DNA of 64,000 nucleotides from Streptomyces sp. AC558_RSS880 (GCF_019049255.1 NZ_JAGMUJ010000007.1:186001-250000); one strand, 5' to 3'; shown: positions 33,533-43,022, counted from the stretch's first letter. Notes: generated from the letters alone by a model not told the origin. A program made the numbers and translations.

Positions 33533-34004
33533 GGCCGCGCCGGAGCCCTCAGCGAGCTGATGCGCCAACTCGTCGACAATCTACGGGACGACCCGTTGAG
33601 CATCCCTGTGCACCATTGCCGGAACGGCCTTCGTGGCCTCCGATGCACTCACTGTGCGGGCGTGGCCGGATACGTCGGCGGAATGCCGTGGCTTCCGTGG
33701 CCGGTGGCCACTGCCGGCGTCTTTGGACTAGCCGCCCGCTGCTGAAGCAAGGACTGCCGCGAGCGTGTCGCGTACGAGCGGTAAGTGAGTGAGCGGCGCG
33801 AGAAACGCGCCCCTATCGAACGCGTCGGAACCCTCCACGCCACCAGACTGATCGAGGTGGCCCGCATCGGCCCCCCACGCCGAACAGCTCGAGCAAGCCT
33901 TCATCGCCCGTTTCCTACTTCCCGCGTTCAACCTCAAGGAACTCCGGAGTGCAGGCTTACCGGATTTCCCTGCGATGCGAGAGGACGGGTGAGCGGGGAT
34001 CAAC
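33533..34004. other. Remnant-rich interval without an intact gene
   Basis: Plus-strand sequence near 33860-33992 reads HAEQLEQAFIARFLLPAFNL then KELRSAGLPDFPAMREDG before a TGA, with coding-like third positions. It could be the C-terminal end of a lost gene; I cannot name it. Nothing else is seen. Confidence 0.35.
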
Positions 34005-34997
34005 TTACGGGCTTCGATCGACGTCGATAATTCCCATCTCACGGCGCCCTTCAGCGCTGAGTCCGGTGGGCCAGACTGTTGTCGCATCTGCGTGCGCGCC
34101 GGCTAGCAGTGTTTCGCTAAGCACCGTGTCGCTGAGATCGGTGCCACGCAAATTCGCGCCGCGAACGTCAGATCGGCGCAGGCTGGCCCCTTGTAGATGT
34201 GCGCGACTGAGGTTCGTGCCCTTGAGGCTCGCACCATCGAGGAGGGCCCTCCGAAGGTCGGCATTTGTAAAGTCAGAGTGATCGAGTTGAGCGCCAGTCA
34301 ATGCGGCCCGAGCAAGGTTGGAGTGGCGAAACAGGGTCCGACTCAATCGGGCATCACGGAGCGATATTCCGCGCAGATCCACTCGTGACAGGTAGAGTTT
34401 AGGATCTTCTGGGGTTCTGGGACGGCGCTCCAAGACCCACATGGCGGCCTGAACATCCGGGGCGCGGACGTTCATCACCGGCAGTTGTTCATTCACTGAG
34501 GTGGTTGGGTGCTCCGGTCCGTCGGCAGCGCCAACTGGCCAAGTGAGTCTGCCGCGAACGAAAGCGCCTAGAAGGAATTGAATCGGGTCACGGTCAGCGG
34601 GAGAATTCTTGGCGATACGTTCGAGTGCATAGATCCCGCCGATGCGGACGTTGATGTCCCCATTACCGATCTGGTCCACAGCCCGGGTGAAGCGCTCAGT
34701 GATGTGGCTTTCCCGGCTGACGTGGACCTGCCGCCAAGTCGCCGCGGCGCCAATAACCACCAACAACCCCACGCAGCTTTGAAGAATCGCCGATCGCGCG
34801 TCGTTGGCCAAGCGAGACTGAGCTTGCTGCAGCTCAATGCGCGCCTGTGCGCTCCCAACGCCACGCAGATCCGCTGCACTTAGGGGAGGGTAAAGCAGAC
34901 GAGGCACCAGGGTGATCGTGCTTACGAGGATTATGAGCACACCAGACGCCGCCAACGTTGCGCCCCAGACTGTGCGCCGACTCACGCTACTGACCAC
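34005..34997 (-). CDS. Membrane-anchored pentapeptide-repeat protein
   Basis: A 330-residue protein with two N-terminal TM segments (about residues 10-32 and 70-88), an ALERIAK region resembling the linker of other Streptomyces pentapeptide proteins, and a C-terminal right-handed beta-helix made of A(D/N)LXX units (VDLRGISLRDARLSRTLF, LDGASLKGTNLSRAHLQGA, GANLRGTDLSDTVLSETLL). GTG 34997 is preceded by GGGGGGATC. Codon use is less G/C-biased than in core genes nearby, in line with transfer. Pentapeptide folds serve as scaffolds or DNA mimics; role unknown. Confidence 0.82.
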   Translation of the reverse strand: MVSSVSRRTVWGATLAASGVLIILVSTITLVPRLLYPPLSAADLRGVGSAQARIELQQAQSRLANDARSAILQSCVGLLVVIGAAATWRQVHVSRESHITERFTRAVDQIGNGDINVRIGGIYALERIAKNSPADRDPIQFLLGAFVRGRLTWPVGAADGPEHPTTSVNEQLPVMNVRAPDVQAAMWVLERRPRTPEDPKLYLSRVDLRGISLRDARLSRTLFRHSNLARAALTGAQLDHSDFTNADLRRALLDGASLKGTNLSRAHLQGASLRRSDVRGANLRGTDLSDTVLSETLLAGAHADATTVWPTGLSAEGRREMGIIDVDRSP

Positions 34998-35262
34998 GAT
35001 CCCCCCGACCCCCCTAGTCCGTCAGCCCATGGTGCCGTGAAGACTCTCAGCTTGGGAAGCTGAGGCGACTCGTAGCGGTTCACCTGCCTGAGCTGCGGCG
35101 GGGCAGCGCCGGTGTTTGGCGGGCGGCCGGCTGGTTCCCCGGTGTTCCCTGAGGTTCCCCCGTAGTGCGGGAGTGGCACGGTCCTGCGGTGGCGGTGAGG
35201 CAGCTGACTTTTGTCGCACCTGGGCGGCGGCTTTCGCTGTCTGGCCGGTGTTCACTAGGCGC

Positions 35263-35881
35263 ATGACAGGCAGTTCAGAGCAGCACCGATTGAGAAGTGT
35301 GATCTCTGCCCTCTGCGATGCCGTCCCCGTAGATCTTCGACGGTCTCCCCTCGGCTGGGCTGGCGTACGGGCGTGGGAAGCCGCTCACGGCATCGAGCTA
35401 CCAGAGCCCTACCGTACGTTCGTCGCGGAGGTTTCCAACGGTTCGTCGGAGGGTGCATCCATGGCTCACCGACTCGTTCCGTTGGGAAGACTGCCTGAGA
35501 ACTGGCTGAGCTGGAAGGCCGATTGTTGGCTCAGCCCCGAACCATTCGATGGAACGGCCGAACGCAAGTTCACCGAGTCGTTCCCGCTGACGGAGGAGTG
35601 GCAGTGGGAGTACGACTACCTACGACCACGATGAGCACTCACCTCTCCTCCACGGCATCTATCGGAACGGCTCGGTCCTCCTGGGTGGCAACCGTGACTG
35701 TGAGTTCTGGGTACTCGTGGTCACGGGGTCTCAGCGGGGCCGGGTCTGGTGGCTAGGGGATGGATGTGCGGCTCCGTATGCGGACGCGGGGGAGGAAAGC
35801 GAGCCTGAGGCCGACTTCGTGGCCTGGTTCCAGGAGTGGCAAGCCGACCGAAGCTGGTGGTCCGAGCACGTCGACGGGTAG
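35263..35881 (+). pseudogene. SMI1/KNR4 (SUKH) family gene broken by a frameshift
   Basis: The first frame (ATG 35263 to TGA 35634) encodes GWAGVRAWEAAHGIELPEPY then RTFVAEVSNG, the SUKH N-terminal motif, and EEWQWEYDY. After the shift near 35615-35625 a second frame continues as DEHSPLLHGIYRNGSVLLGG, EFWVLVVTG, GRVWWLGDG and ends with FVAWFQEWQADRSWW before TAG 35881. Together they make about 203 residues, a normal SUKH length. The break lies in TACGACTACCTACGACC: removing one 10-bp unit restores one frame. SUKH proteins are often immunity proteins or regulators. A hairpin terminator follows. Confidence 0.75.
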
Positions 35882-35910
35882 GTCTCATCGGACGGTCGCC
35901 TGAGCGGCCG

Positions 35911-35938
35911 AAGGGCCTGCCCTGACGGGCAGGCCCTT
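35911..35938. terminator. Hairpin terminator after SUKH gene
   Basis: AAGGGCCTGCCC and GGGCAGGCCCTT form a perfect 12-bp stem with a 4-nt loop. It lies 30 bp after the SUKH stop and about 260 bp after the end of the convergent HEAT-like gene. Confidence 0.8.
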
Positions 35939-36197
35939 GTGCTCGGCCTTCTGATCCGTAGCTCTGTAGAGATCGGTCATGGGAGGTCGTACAGGCTGCC
36001 GGGAAGCCCATGGGGGGGCAGCGTGGGGCCCTGCCGGTTGCTGGGGTTGCTGTACTTCTCTGCCGTACAGCCGGGTTCCGGTGGGGACTACTCAGGACGC
36101 CGGTAGCGCGCGCCATGCTCGTACGGTCACCCCGCGAGCCGCCTCTTGTGTCTCTCACCTGCTGCAGTGGTCCGACGGTGGGCCGTGCGCGTATCGG

Positions 36198-36944
36198 TCA
36201 GAAGGGAGGTTCGAGATCGCCGCGGCCATCGCTGTGTGGCCCCCGGTCCCAGGGCTCTTCTCGGAAAGGTTCAGGGGCGGGGACGTCGTGGCCCCATGCT
36301 TCGAGTGCTTTCCGGGCAACGCGCCGGTTGGGGTCGTCGCTGCTGGTGTCCAGGATGGCGCGCGCGTGCACGGCGAGGTGATCGCGGTGCTCGGCGAGCG
36401 CGGGGTGTTCGGCGAGGATGAGCGCGGCGATGACGGCGGCTTCGCGCACGTCCTCGTGGCTGTCCTGGAGGAAGGGCGCGACGGCCCGGTAAAGCATCGG
36501 GCGCAGGTCCCGGAAGGCCGCCACGGTGGTGTCGTGGGTGAGGAAGCCAGGGAAGTACTGCTCTACGCGGCCAACAATCTCGTCGGAGGCGTCGTAGGCC
36601 GTGGAGACCAACCAGTTCAACAGCGTCGCGCGGATGGGGACATTGCGATAGGGCCGGACGGTCATGGCCGCCGGGTGGGTGAGGATGCCGGCGACATACA
36701 TGGCGACGGGGGCGGTGGCTTCGTAGATGGTGTTCTGGTGGCCGACCAGCTCGCCCAGCTCCGACAAAGCGGAGACCTGAACCTTGGGATCGGGCTCCAA
36801 CAGCCGTGCCAGAACCCTGGGAAGGTCCTCACCGTTCCCGAAAGCCGTCTGGAGCGAACCCCAATCAGTCTCCGCCAGGACCACCTGGTAGGGCGGCAAG
36901 TCAGGCTCGCGGGGCGTCCCGGCGTTGGGACGGCTGTGGTTCAC
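36198..36944 (-). CDS. HEAT-like repeat protein
   Basis: A 248-residue soluble, mostly alpha-helical protein with helical-repeat spacing (LARLLEPDPKVQVSALSELG, VAPFLQDSHEDVREAAVIAA, DPNRRVARKALEAWG). No catalytic motif. HEAT proteins of this size in Streptomyces accessory regions are often partners or possible immunity proteins of toxin systems, but no toxin gene is seen. Start GTG 36944 overlaps the stop of a short upstream frame as GTGA. The C-terminus is Pro/Gly-rich. Confidence 0.68.
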   Translation of the reverse strand: MNHSRPNAGTPREPDLPPYQVVLAETDWGSLQTAFGNGEDLPRVLARLLEPDPKVQVSALSELGELVGHQNTIYEATAPVAMYVAGILTHPAAMTVRPYRNVPIRATLLNWLVSTAYDASDEIVGRVEQYFPGFLTHDTTVAAFRDLRPMLYRAVAPFLQDSHEDVREAAVIAALILAEHPALAEHRDHLAVHARAILDTSSDDPNRRVARKALEAWGHDVPAPEPFREEPWDRGPHSDGRGDLEPPF

Positions 36945-37036
36945 AGGCCAAACCTGGACCGGACTTCTGACACGATTCCCTTCCGGGCCAACTCGGTCTG
37001 CGGTCCTGCCGCAGGCGGCTGCTGCATGTGTGGCAT
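36941..37036 (-). CDS. Short ORF coupled to the HEAT-like gene
   Basis: ATG 37036 opens a 31-residue frame (MPHMQQPPAAGPQTELARKG, ending RSRFGL) whose stop overlaps the HEAT gene start as GTGA. The overlap hints at a real leader or the tail of a truncated gene. No strong ribosome-binding site. Confidence 0.3.
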   Translation of the reverse strand: MPHMQQPPAAGPQTELARKGIVSEVRSRFGL

Positions 37037-37242
37037 GTCATCAGTTTGGAAGATCGCGTACGCGGACCGGGGGGACCGTGACCTGTGCGTTTCCGGGGTG
37101 CTTGCCAATGTTCCCCGCTGTTCCCCGTTGGTCGCTGCCTGATCGGGCACACGAGGGACACACAGTCGCGTCGCTCTCGCAGGCTCGTGGGCTGTGAGTC
37201 CAGTCATACAGAGTGCGCCGTCGTCACGTACGTCGGAGGCGT

Positions 37243-37473
37243 ATGCAACATGAGCGTATGAGTCCTGCGTTAAGCCGGATGGTCGGCACAGCGACCCTCC
37301 TCACTGGCATCGCCGTCGCGTTCTGGGTTGTCTTCGGTCGTCCTCAAGAGTGGGAGGGCGATATGAGGTGGCTCCGTCATGGCCTTGCGCTGGCGTCGGT
37401 CGGAGCGATCAGCCTCGGCGCTCGGCTGATGTTTCCCGGCACCGACGAAGCACCGAACACCGCGTCCGACTAG
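37243..37473 (+). CDS. Small two-TM membrane protein
   Basis: A 76-residue protein with two hydrophobic segments (MVGTATLLTGIAVAFWVVFG and GLALASVGAISLGARLMF) joined by a short charged loop. GGAGG at 37235-37239 is only 3 bp from ATG 37243; an alternative ATG at 37258 is too far, so the start is uncertain. No family recognised. Confidence 0.5.
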   Translation: MQHERMSPALSRMVGTATLLTGIAVAFWVVFGRPQEWEGDMRWLRHGLALASVGAISLGARLMFPGTDEAPNTASD

Positions 37474-37502
37474 GTCGGTGGAGCGGCTTTGGGCGGGAGC
37501 TG

Positions 37503-37613
37503 CTTTGGGGCGAGTGATCTTGGCCCCGTAAGCTTCCGGCGCGTCGGGCAGTCTGTGGACCTGCCCGGTAAAGCACGACGTTGGGGCCATGATCTTCGAG
37601 GCTCGCCCCAAAG
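37503..37613. repeat. Interrupted inverted repeat beside recombinase remnant
   Basis: CTTTGGGGCGAG (37503-37514) is complementary to CTCGCCCCAAAG (37602-37613), and GGCCCC (37522-37527) to GGGGCC (37583-37588). Between them GGGCAG/CTGCCC can form a third arm. The whole folds as a stacked, branched hairpin of about 110 nt. No gene overlaps it. It may be a structured RNA, a protein-binding site or an attachment-site arm region. Confidence 0.55.
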
Positions 37614-37813
37614 TGGCTGCCTGAAGCCGTGGAGCCGACCGCCCCAGCCGCAGAGGGTGTCTCCCACCTTCATGCCCGCTGCCGAGCGCGCTGCCGGGCG
37701 CGGCCAGCCGGGGCGCAGACAGGAGGCAGGCCGCGCCGGAGAGGCGGCGCGCGCTCGCGCCGCGCGCGGGCCTTGATGAGGCAGGGAAGTCTTATCCCGC
37801 TGGGATGAGTTGA

Positions 37814-38236
37814 TTGAGGGGTCGTGCGGAGGGTGAGGCAGGCATCGGGCCGGGGCATGCGGCGCTCACGCGCAGCCTGCGGCAGCGCATCCAGGGCGAG
37901 CGGTTGCGGCCGGGTGATCTGTTGTTCCAGGGGGAGTCGGGCGGCATTCTCGCCGGGTCGGTCATCCGTCGGGTGTGGCGTGGTGCGCGCAGGGTCGTGC
38001 TGCTTCCGTACGTCTTCGAGTCGTCGGCCGGGCGGCGCGTGTATGACAATCGGCACACGCGCCTGGCCAAGTGGCTCAACGACGGCATTCCGCCCGCCCG
38101 GGTGGCGGAGTGGGCCGGGAACAGTGTGGCTGTGCTGCTCGCCACATACGTCCGGGGCGTCTACGGGCGGTTGCCGGATCTGAAGCGGCGGCTCGGGGCC
38201 GCGGGTGATCTGCCGGAGGGGCCCGGTGTCGGCTGA
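37814..38236 (+). pseudogene. C-terminal fragment of a tyrosine recombinase (integrase)
   Basis: A 140-residue fragment of a phage-type integrase. It keeps the second half of the catalytic domain: YDNRHTRLAKWLNDGIPP (the Y-x-x-R box with Arg), VAEWAGNSVAVLLATY (box III with Asn for the usual His; catalytic Tyr at the end) and LPDLKRR. A stop directly precedes its TTG, and the N-terminal DNA-binding part and box I Arg are gone, so it should be inactive. It points at the 3' end of tRNA-Arg 180 bp away, the usual position for an element integrated in a tRNA gene. Confidence 0.8.
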
Positions 38237-38306
38237 TCCTCCGGGCGGGGATTTCGACACGCGTTCGACACGGTCACCCGCGAAAACCCAGGTGACAGCC
38301 GGACGG

Positions 38307-38350
38307 CCCCGGAGCCCTCCCTTGATCGTCAAGAGGGCGTCCGGGGTTTC
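38307..38350 (+). terminator. Terminator after recombinase fragment
   Basis: CCCCGGAGCCCTC pairs with GAGGGCGTCCGGGG apart from one bulged base, followed by TTTC. It lies 70 bp after the fragment stop. Confidence 0.7.
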
Positions 38351-38415
38351 GTCGTGGCGGCCGGTAATGGCTCTGACCAGCGGAAAGCCCTCCCGAAGGG
38401 GAGGGTGGAGACTGG

Positions 38416-38488
38416 CGCCCCCGGCAGGACTCGAACCTGCGGCCAAGCGCTTAGAAGGCGCCTGCTCTATCCACTGAGCTACGGGGGC
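38416..38488 (-). tRNA. tRNA-Arg (anticodon UCU)
   Basis: A 73-nt cloverleaf on the minus strand: 7-bp acceptor stem GCCCCCG/CGGGGGC, D-arm AGCTCAGTGGATAGAGCA, anticodon loop CTTCTAA giving UCU, and T-arm with GGTTCGAGTCC. CCA is not encoded. The anticodon reads AGA, rare in Streptomyces, and such tRNA genes are common integration sites. The neighbouring recombinase fragment faces its 3' end. Confidence 0.95.
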
Positions 38489-38771
38489 CGGTGTGGTGGC
38501 CTGTCGTCGTGGTGCCCGGGTCCGGGCCTGTCCGTGACGTTGCCGGAGACAAGGATAGGGCTCCCGCATCCTTGCCCCCTGTCGCCTCGCCTCCGTGGCT
38601 CGATGTGGAGGTTCGGTGAAGCGGTCCTGATAATCGCAGGCAGGTACGAATCGTGCACCGCTTTTGGTCTCTCGCGCACCGGGTGTTGTGCACTCGTTAT
38701 GCCTGGAGCGCGTACGCGTCGCGGTCGTCCCTTCCGCCCCTTGTGTCCTGTCGGCGCGCAGGCATACTCAT

Positions 38772-40421
38772 ATGCTTCAGAATTCCCCCAAAATTGGGCA
38801 TTCTTCGCATGTGGTGACCTTGGACGTACGGCCCCAGCTGCTCGACGCGCTCTCCGCCCTGCGCGACCGTGTCGCCGCCGCCCGCTTCCCGCTGCCCCTG
38901 GCGGGGGCCGCACGCGCGCGTGCCAACCGCGACGAACTGCTCGCGCAGCTCGACGACTATCTGGTGCCCCGGCTGAGAGATCCCGAAGCGCCCCTGCTGG
39001 CCGTCGTCGGAGGATCCACCGGAGCCGGGAAGTCCACCCTGGTGAACTCCCTGGTGGGCCGCCGGGTCAGCGAGGCGGGCGTGCTGCGGCCCACGACCCG
39101 GACACCGGTGCTCGTCTGCCATCCGGAGGACCACCACTGGTTCAGCGGGATGAGGGTGCTGCCCGACCTCACGCGCGTGTGGGTGCCCCACCACCGGGAC
39201 CCCGCGGACGACCTGCTCCTCCCCGGTGAGAACCCCGCGCGGGTGCTGCGCGTCGAGACCGCCGACACCCTGCCGCCCGGCCTCGCCCTCCTGGACGCGC
39301 CCGACATCGACAGCCTCGTCTCCGACAACCGGGTCCTCGCCGCCGAACTCATCAGCGCCGCGGACATCTGGGTCATGGTCACCACCGCCGCCCGCTACGC
39401 CGACGCCGTGCCCTGGCACATGCTGCGCACCGCCAAGGAGTACGACGTCACCCTGGTGACCGTCCTGGACCGCGTGCCCCACCAGGTCGTCTCCGAGGTG
39501 TCACGGCAGTACGGCGCCCTGCTCACCAAGGCCGGACTCGGCCACGTACCGCGCTTCACCGTGCCCGAGCTGCCCGAGTCGGCCTGGGGCGGCGGACTGC
39601 TGCCCGCCACCGCCGTGGCCTCGCTGCGGACCTGGCTGGTCCACCAGGCGCTGGATCCCGCGGCCCGGCAGTACGTGATGGCCCGCACCGCGTACGGCGT
39701 CCTCGGCTCCCTCGACTCCCGCATGCCCGAACTGGCGGGTGCCGCCGCCGCGCAGTACGCGGCCGCGCTGCGGCTCACCGCCGCCATCGACGGGGCGTAC
39801 GACAGCGAGCACGCGCGCGTGCGGGGCCGGCTGCAGGCCGGGGCCGTACTCGCCGGTGACGCGCTCAGACGGTGGCGCGCCTTCCCCCTGGACTGCACCC
39901 CGGGCGAACTCCTCGACGCCCTGGTGGAGAGCCTGAGCGCGCTGCTGCTGTGCGCCGTCGCCGCCGCAGACGAACGCGTCGACGACGCCTGGCGGCGCGA
40001 ACCCGCGGCGGACGCCCCCGAGCTCGCCGGCCGCGACACCGTGCCCGAGAGCACCGAGCACCGCATCGGACTGGCCGTACGGCGCTGGCGGCGCGAGCTC
40101 GAGGAGTACGCCGAGGACGAGGTGCGGGTGCTGGACCGCAGCACCGCGCCCGACCCCGAGACGGTCGCCGCGCTGGTCGCCACGGCCCTGCTGGGCGGCC
40201 GCCGGGCCCGGACCGCCGGGGAGGGGATCGCCGAGCGGATCGGCGCGCACGGCGCGCTGCGGCTGCGCGACCGGGGCGGACGGCTGCTCGTCGAGCACGT
40301 GGACCGCGTCATGCACGCCGAACGCGAACGCCGGCTCGCCCCGCTCGACGCGCTCGAGGTGCACGCGGAGCCCCAGGCCGAACTCATCGCCGCGTTGTCC
40401 GTACTGCAGAAGGAGAGGTGA
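38772..40421 (+). CDS. dynA: Dynamin-like GTPase DynA
   Basis: A roughly 550-residue GTPase with Walker [16 protein letters not shown] near residue 85, a G3 DAPD ([10 protein letters not shown]) and a helical C-terminal half; no TM segment. It matches what I recall of DynA, the partner of DynB, which stabilises FtsZ rings during sporulation septation in Streptomyces. ATG 38772 is listed, but neither it nor GTG 38814 ([10 protein letters not shown], the usual annotated start in relatives, as I recall) has a clear ribosome-binding site, and the message may be leaderless. dynB starts 4 bp after its stop. Confidence 0.85.
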   Translation: MLQNSPKIGHSSHVVTLDVRPQLLDALSALRDRVAAARFPLPLAGAARARANRDELLAQLDDYLVPRLRDPEAPLLAVVGGSTGAGKSTLVNSLVGRRVSEAGVLRPTTRTPVLVCHPEDHHWFSGMRVLPDLTRVWVPHHRDPADDLLLPGENPARVLRVETADTLPPGLALLDAPDIDSLVSDNRVLAAELISAADIWVMVTTAARYADAVPWHMLRTAKEYDVTLVTVLDRVPHQVVSEVSRQYGALLTKAGLGHVPRFTVPELPESAWGGGLLPATAVASLRTWLVHQALDPAARQYVMARTAYGVLGSLDSRMPELAGAAAAQYAAALRLTAAIDGAYDSEHARVRGRLQAGAVLAGDALRRWRAFPLDCTPGELLDALVESLSALLLCAVAAADERVDDAWRREPAADAPELAGRDTVPESTEHRIGLAVRRWRRELEEYAEDEVRVLDRSTAPDPETVAALVATALLGGRRARTAGEGIAERIGAHGALRLRDRGGRLLVEHVDRVMHAERERRLAPLDALEVHAEPQAELIAALSVLQKER

Positions 40422-40424
40422 CCG

Positions 40425-42233
40425 GTGACCGCCGTCACTGACCAGGACCACACCGAGCACCCCGAGCATCCCGAGCACCCCGACCGCGAGGCCGAGGGGG
40501 CACCCCGTACGGACACCGCGAGCCCTGCGAGCCCCTGGGACGACGGGCTGATCGCGCGCCGGGCGAACGGGAGCGCCGGCGAGGAGCAGGGCGGGGTGGC
40601 GGCAACCCGCACACCCGCGCCGCAGACCGTGGCTCCGCTCGCGTACGACCCTTGGCTGCGGTCGCGGCTCGAAGCGCTGCGCGAGCTGGTGGGGCTCTCC
40701 CGCGCCCGGCTCGACAACCGGACCCTCGCGCAGGCGGGCCGGGTCCTCGAGGAGTCCACCGCGCGGCGCCGGCTCTCCGGACAGCACACCGTCGTGGCCA
40801 TCGCGGGCGCCACCGGCAGCGGCAAGTCACAGCTGTTCAACGCGCTGGCCGGAGTGCCCGTCTCGGAGACCGGCGTACGGCGGCCGACCACCGCCGCACC
40901 CATCGCGTGCAGCTGGAGCGACGGCGCGGCGGGCCTCATCGAACGCCTCGGCATCCCGCCCAGGCTCAGGCGGCGCCCCCTCCAGGCGACCGCGGACGCC
41001 GACGAGCGGCTGCGCGGGCTGGTCCTGGTCGACCTGCCCGACCACGACTCGGCGGCCGTCCAGCACCGGGAGCAGGTGGACCGCGTCCTGGGACTGGTCG
41101 ACGCGGTCATCTGGGTCGTCGACCCCGAGAAGTACGCCGACGCCATGCTGCACGAACGCTATCTGCGGCCCATGGCGGCCCACGCGGAGGTCATGTTCGT
41201 CGTCCTCAACCAGACCGACCGGCTGCCCGGGGAGGCCGCCGAGCAGGTCCTGGACGATCTGCGGCGGCTGCTCGACGAGGACGGCATCGTCCTGGGGGAG
41301 TACGGCGAACCCGGTACGACCGTGCTGGCGCTGTCCGCGCTCACCGGGGACGGGGTCGGCGAGCTGCGGGAATCGCTCGCCCGGTTCGTGGCCGAACGCG
41401 GGGCCCCGGCCCGGCGGATCTCCGCGGACGTGGACATCGCGGCGGCCCGGCTGTGGCCGGTGTACGCCACCCGCCGACGCACCGGGCTGAGCGAGGAGGC
41501 GCGCGAGGAGTTCGCCGACCGGCTCGCGGACGCCGTGGGGGCCACCGCCACGGGCGAGGCGGCCGAACGCGCGTGGCTGCGCAATGCCAACCGCGCGTGC
41601 GGCACGCCCTGGCTCCGGCTGTGGCGCTGGTGCCAGGAGCGGAGCGAGCCGTCCACCGGCCGGGTCGCCCTGCGCGGTCAGCCCGACGCGGAGGCGACGG
41701 CCCGGCAGCGCGTGGAGCAGGCGGTGCGCACGGTGGCCGACCGCGCCTGCGCCGGACTGCCGGCGCCGTGGGCGCAGGCGGTGCGGGAGGCGGCCGTACG
41801 CGGCTCCCAGGGCCTGCCGGAGGCGCTGGACGAGCTGGCCGTACGCGCGGGACTGCCGCCGGGGAGGCCGCCGCGGCCCGGGTGGTGGCCGCTGGCCGTG
41901 TTCGCCCAGGTGTCGATGACGGTTCTTCAGTTCATCGGCGGGCTGTGGCTGCTGGCACAGATCGTCGGGGTCGTGGCGCCGAACCTGGGGGTGCCGGTGC
42001 TGCTGATGGTGATCGGCATCGTCGGCGGCCCGCTCGTCGAGTGGAGCTGCCGCATGGCGGCCCGGGGGCCCGCCCGGCGGTACGGGCAGGAGGCGGAGAG
42101 ACGGCTGCGGGAGGCGGCTGCGGGGTGCGGCCGGGCCCGCGTCCTGGACCCGGTGGCGGCGGAGCTGCTGCGGTACCGGGAGGTGCGGGAGCAGTACGGG
42201 CGGGTCGTGGGGGCGGGGACCGGCCGCGCTTGA
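40425..42233 (+). CDS. dynB: Dynamin-like membrane GTPase DynB
   Basis: A 602-residue GTPase with an acidic/His-rich N-tail of HPEHPEHP, Walker A GATGSGKSQLFNALAG near residue 126, G3 DLPDHDS and G4 NQTDR. Two TM segments near residues 488-545 (FAQVSMTVLQFIGGLWLLAQ and LGVPVLLMVIGIVGGPLVEW) anchor it. It recruits DynA to the sporulation septum in the published system. GTG 40425 is preceded by AAGGAGAGG. The stop falls in a duplicated 26-bp unit. Confidence 0.87.
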   Translation: MTAVTDQDHTEHPEHPEHPDREAEGAPRTDTASPASPWDDGLIARRANGSAGEEQGGVAATRTPAPQTVAPLAYDPWLRSRLEALRELVGLSRARLDNRTLAQAGRVLEESTARRRLSGQHTVVAIAGATGSGKSQLFNALAGVPVSETGVRRPTTAAPIACSWSDGAAGLIERLGIPPRLRRRPLQATADADERLRGLVLVDLPDHDSAAVQHREQVDRVLGLVDAVIWVVDPEKYADAMLHERYLRPMAAHAEVMFVVLNQTDRLPGEAAEQVLDDLRRLLDEDGIVLGEYGEPGTTVLALSALTGDGVGELRESLARFVAERGAPARRISADVDIAAARLWPVYATRRRTGLSEEAREEFADRLADAVGATATGEAAERAWLRNANRACGTPWLRLWRWCQERSEPSTGRVALRGQPDAEATARQRVEQAVRTVADRACAGLPAPWAQAVREAAVRGSQGLPEALDELAVRAGLPPGRPPRPGWWPLAVFAQVSMTVLQFIGGLWLLAQIVGVVAPNLGVPVLLMVIGIVGGPLVEWSCRMAARGPARRYGQEAERRLREAAAGCGRARVLDPVAAELLRYREVREQYGRVVGAGTGRA

Positions 42234-42270
42234 CGGCGGCGGGGGCCGACCGCGCTTGACGGCGGCGGGG
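42225..42270. repeat. Tandem 26-bp repeat across the dynB stop
   Basis: CGCGCTTGACGGCGGCGGGG occurs at 42225-42244 and again at 42251-42270, 26 bp apart. The dynB stop TGA (42231-42233) is in the first unit. A simple duplication. Confidence 0.8.
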
Positions 42271-42501
42271 CAAGACGGGTCCGGGGCGGAGCACCTCGTT
42301 CGGGTGGCGGGGATGTCCACAGACCGGAGGTGGTCCACAGCGCTCAGCGGGCCCGGCCCGACGGAGGCAGTCTGGCCGCACGGCGATCGCGGGACGGCTC
42401 GCGGTCGCCCTGCCGGACGGCAGCCGTACGGGACGGGCCCGTACGCGTACCGGCCCGGCGCCGGTGTCGTAGCCGGCGGACGGGCGAGGGAGGGAAACAC
42501 G

Positions 42502-42981
42502 ATGAACGAGACGATGGTGTGCGTGGTGGGCAACGTGGCGACGCGGCCGGTGTACCGGGAGACGGCGTCCGGCCCCGCGGCCAGGTTCCGGATCGCGGTC
42601 ACGTCCCGGTACTGGGACCGGGAGAAGAGCGCCTGGGCGGACGGGCACACCAACTTCTTCACGGTGTGGGCGAACCGGCAGCTCGCCACCAACGCGGCGG
42701 CGTCGCTGTCGGTGGGCGAACCGGTGATCGTCCAGGGCAGGCTGAAGGTGCGTACGGAGACGCGCGAGGGGCAGCAGGGGTGGATGTCGGCGGACATCGA
42801 CGCGGTGTCGATCGGCCACGACCTCGCCCGGGGCACGGCCGCCTTCCGGCGCGCACAGCGACCGGAGCAGGCCTCCGCGCCGGAGCGCCCCGAGCCCAAC
42901 TGGGAAAGCGGAACAGAGAATTCGGCGATCGCGGACGGAACCGCACCCCAACGGCAGCCGGAGCCCGCAGCGGTGACATGA
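42502..42981 (+). CDS. ssbB: Single-stranded DNA-binding protein SsbB
   Basis: A 159-residue SSB with one OB-fold (MVCVVGNVATRPVYRETASG, FRIAVTSRYWD, FFTVWANRQLATNAAASLSV, VQGRLKVRTETREG) and a variable tail that lacks the acidic DDDIPF end of the main SSB. This is the paralogue SsbB known in S. coelicolor from chromosome segregation at sporulation. GAGGGAGGG precedes ATG 42502. Its place behind dynAB, which act at the same stage, fits. Confidence 0.9.
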   Translation: MNETMVCVVGNVATRPVYRETASGPAARFRIAVTSRYWDREKSAWADGHTNFFTVWANRQLATNAAASLSVGEPVIVQGRLKVRTETREGQQGWMSADIDAVSIGHDLARGTAAFRRAQRPEQASAPERPEPNWESGTENSAIADGTAPQRQPEPAAVT

Positions 42982-43022
42982 GGTCAGTGATCCGGCCTCG
43001 GTGCCGGTGCTGACCGAACTGA

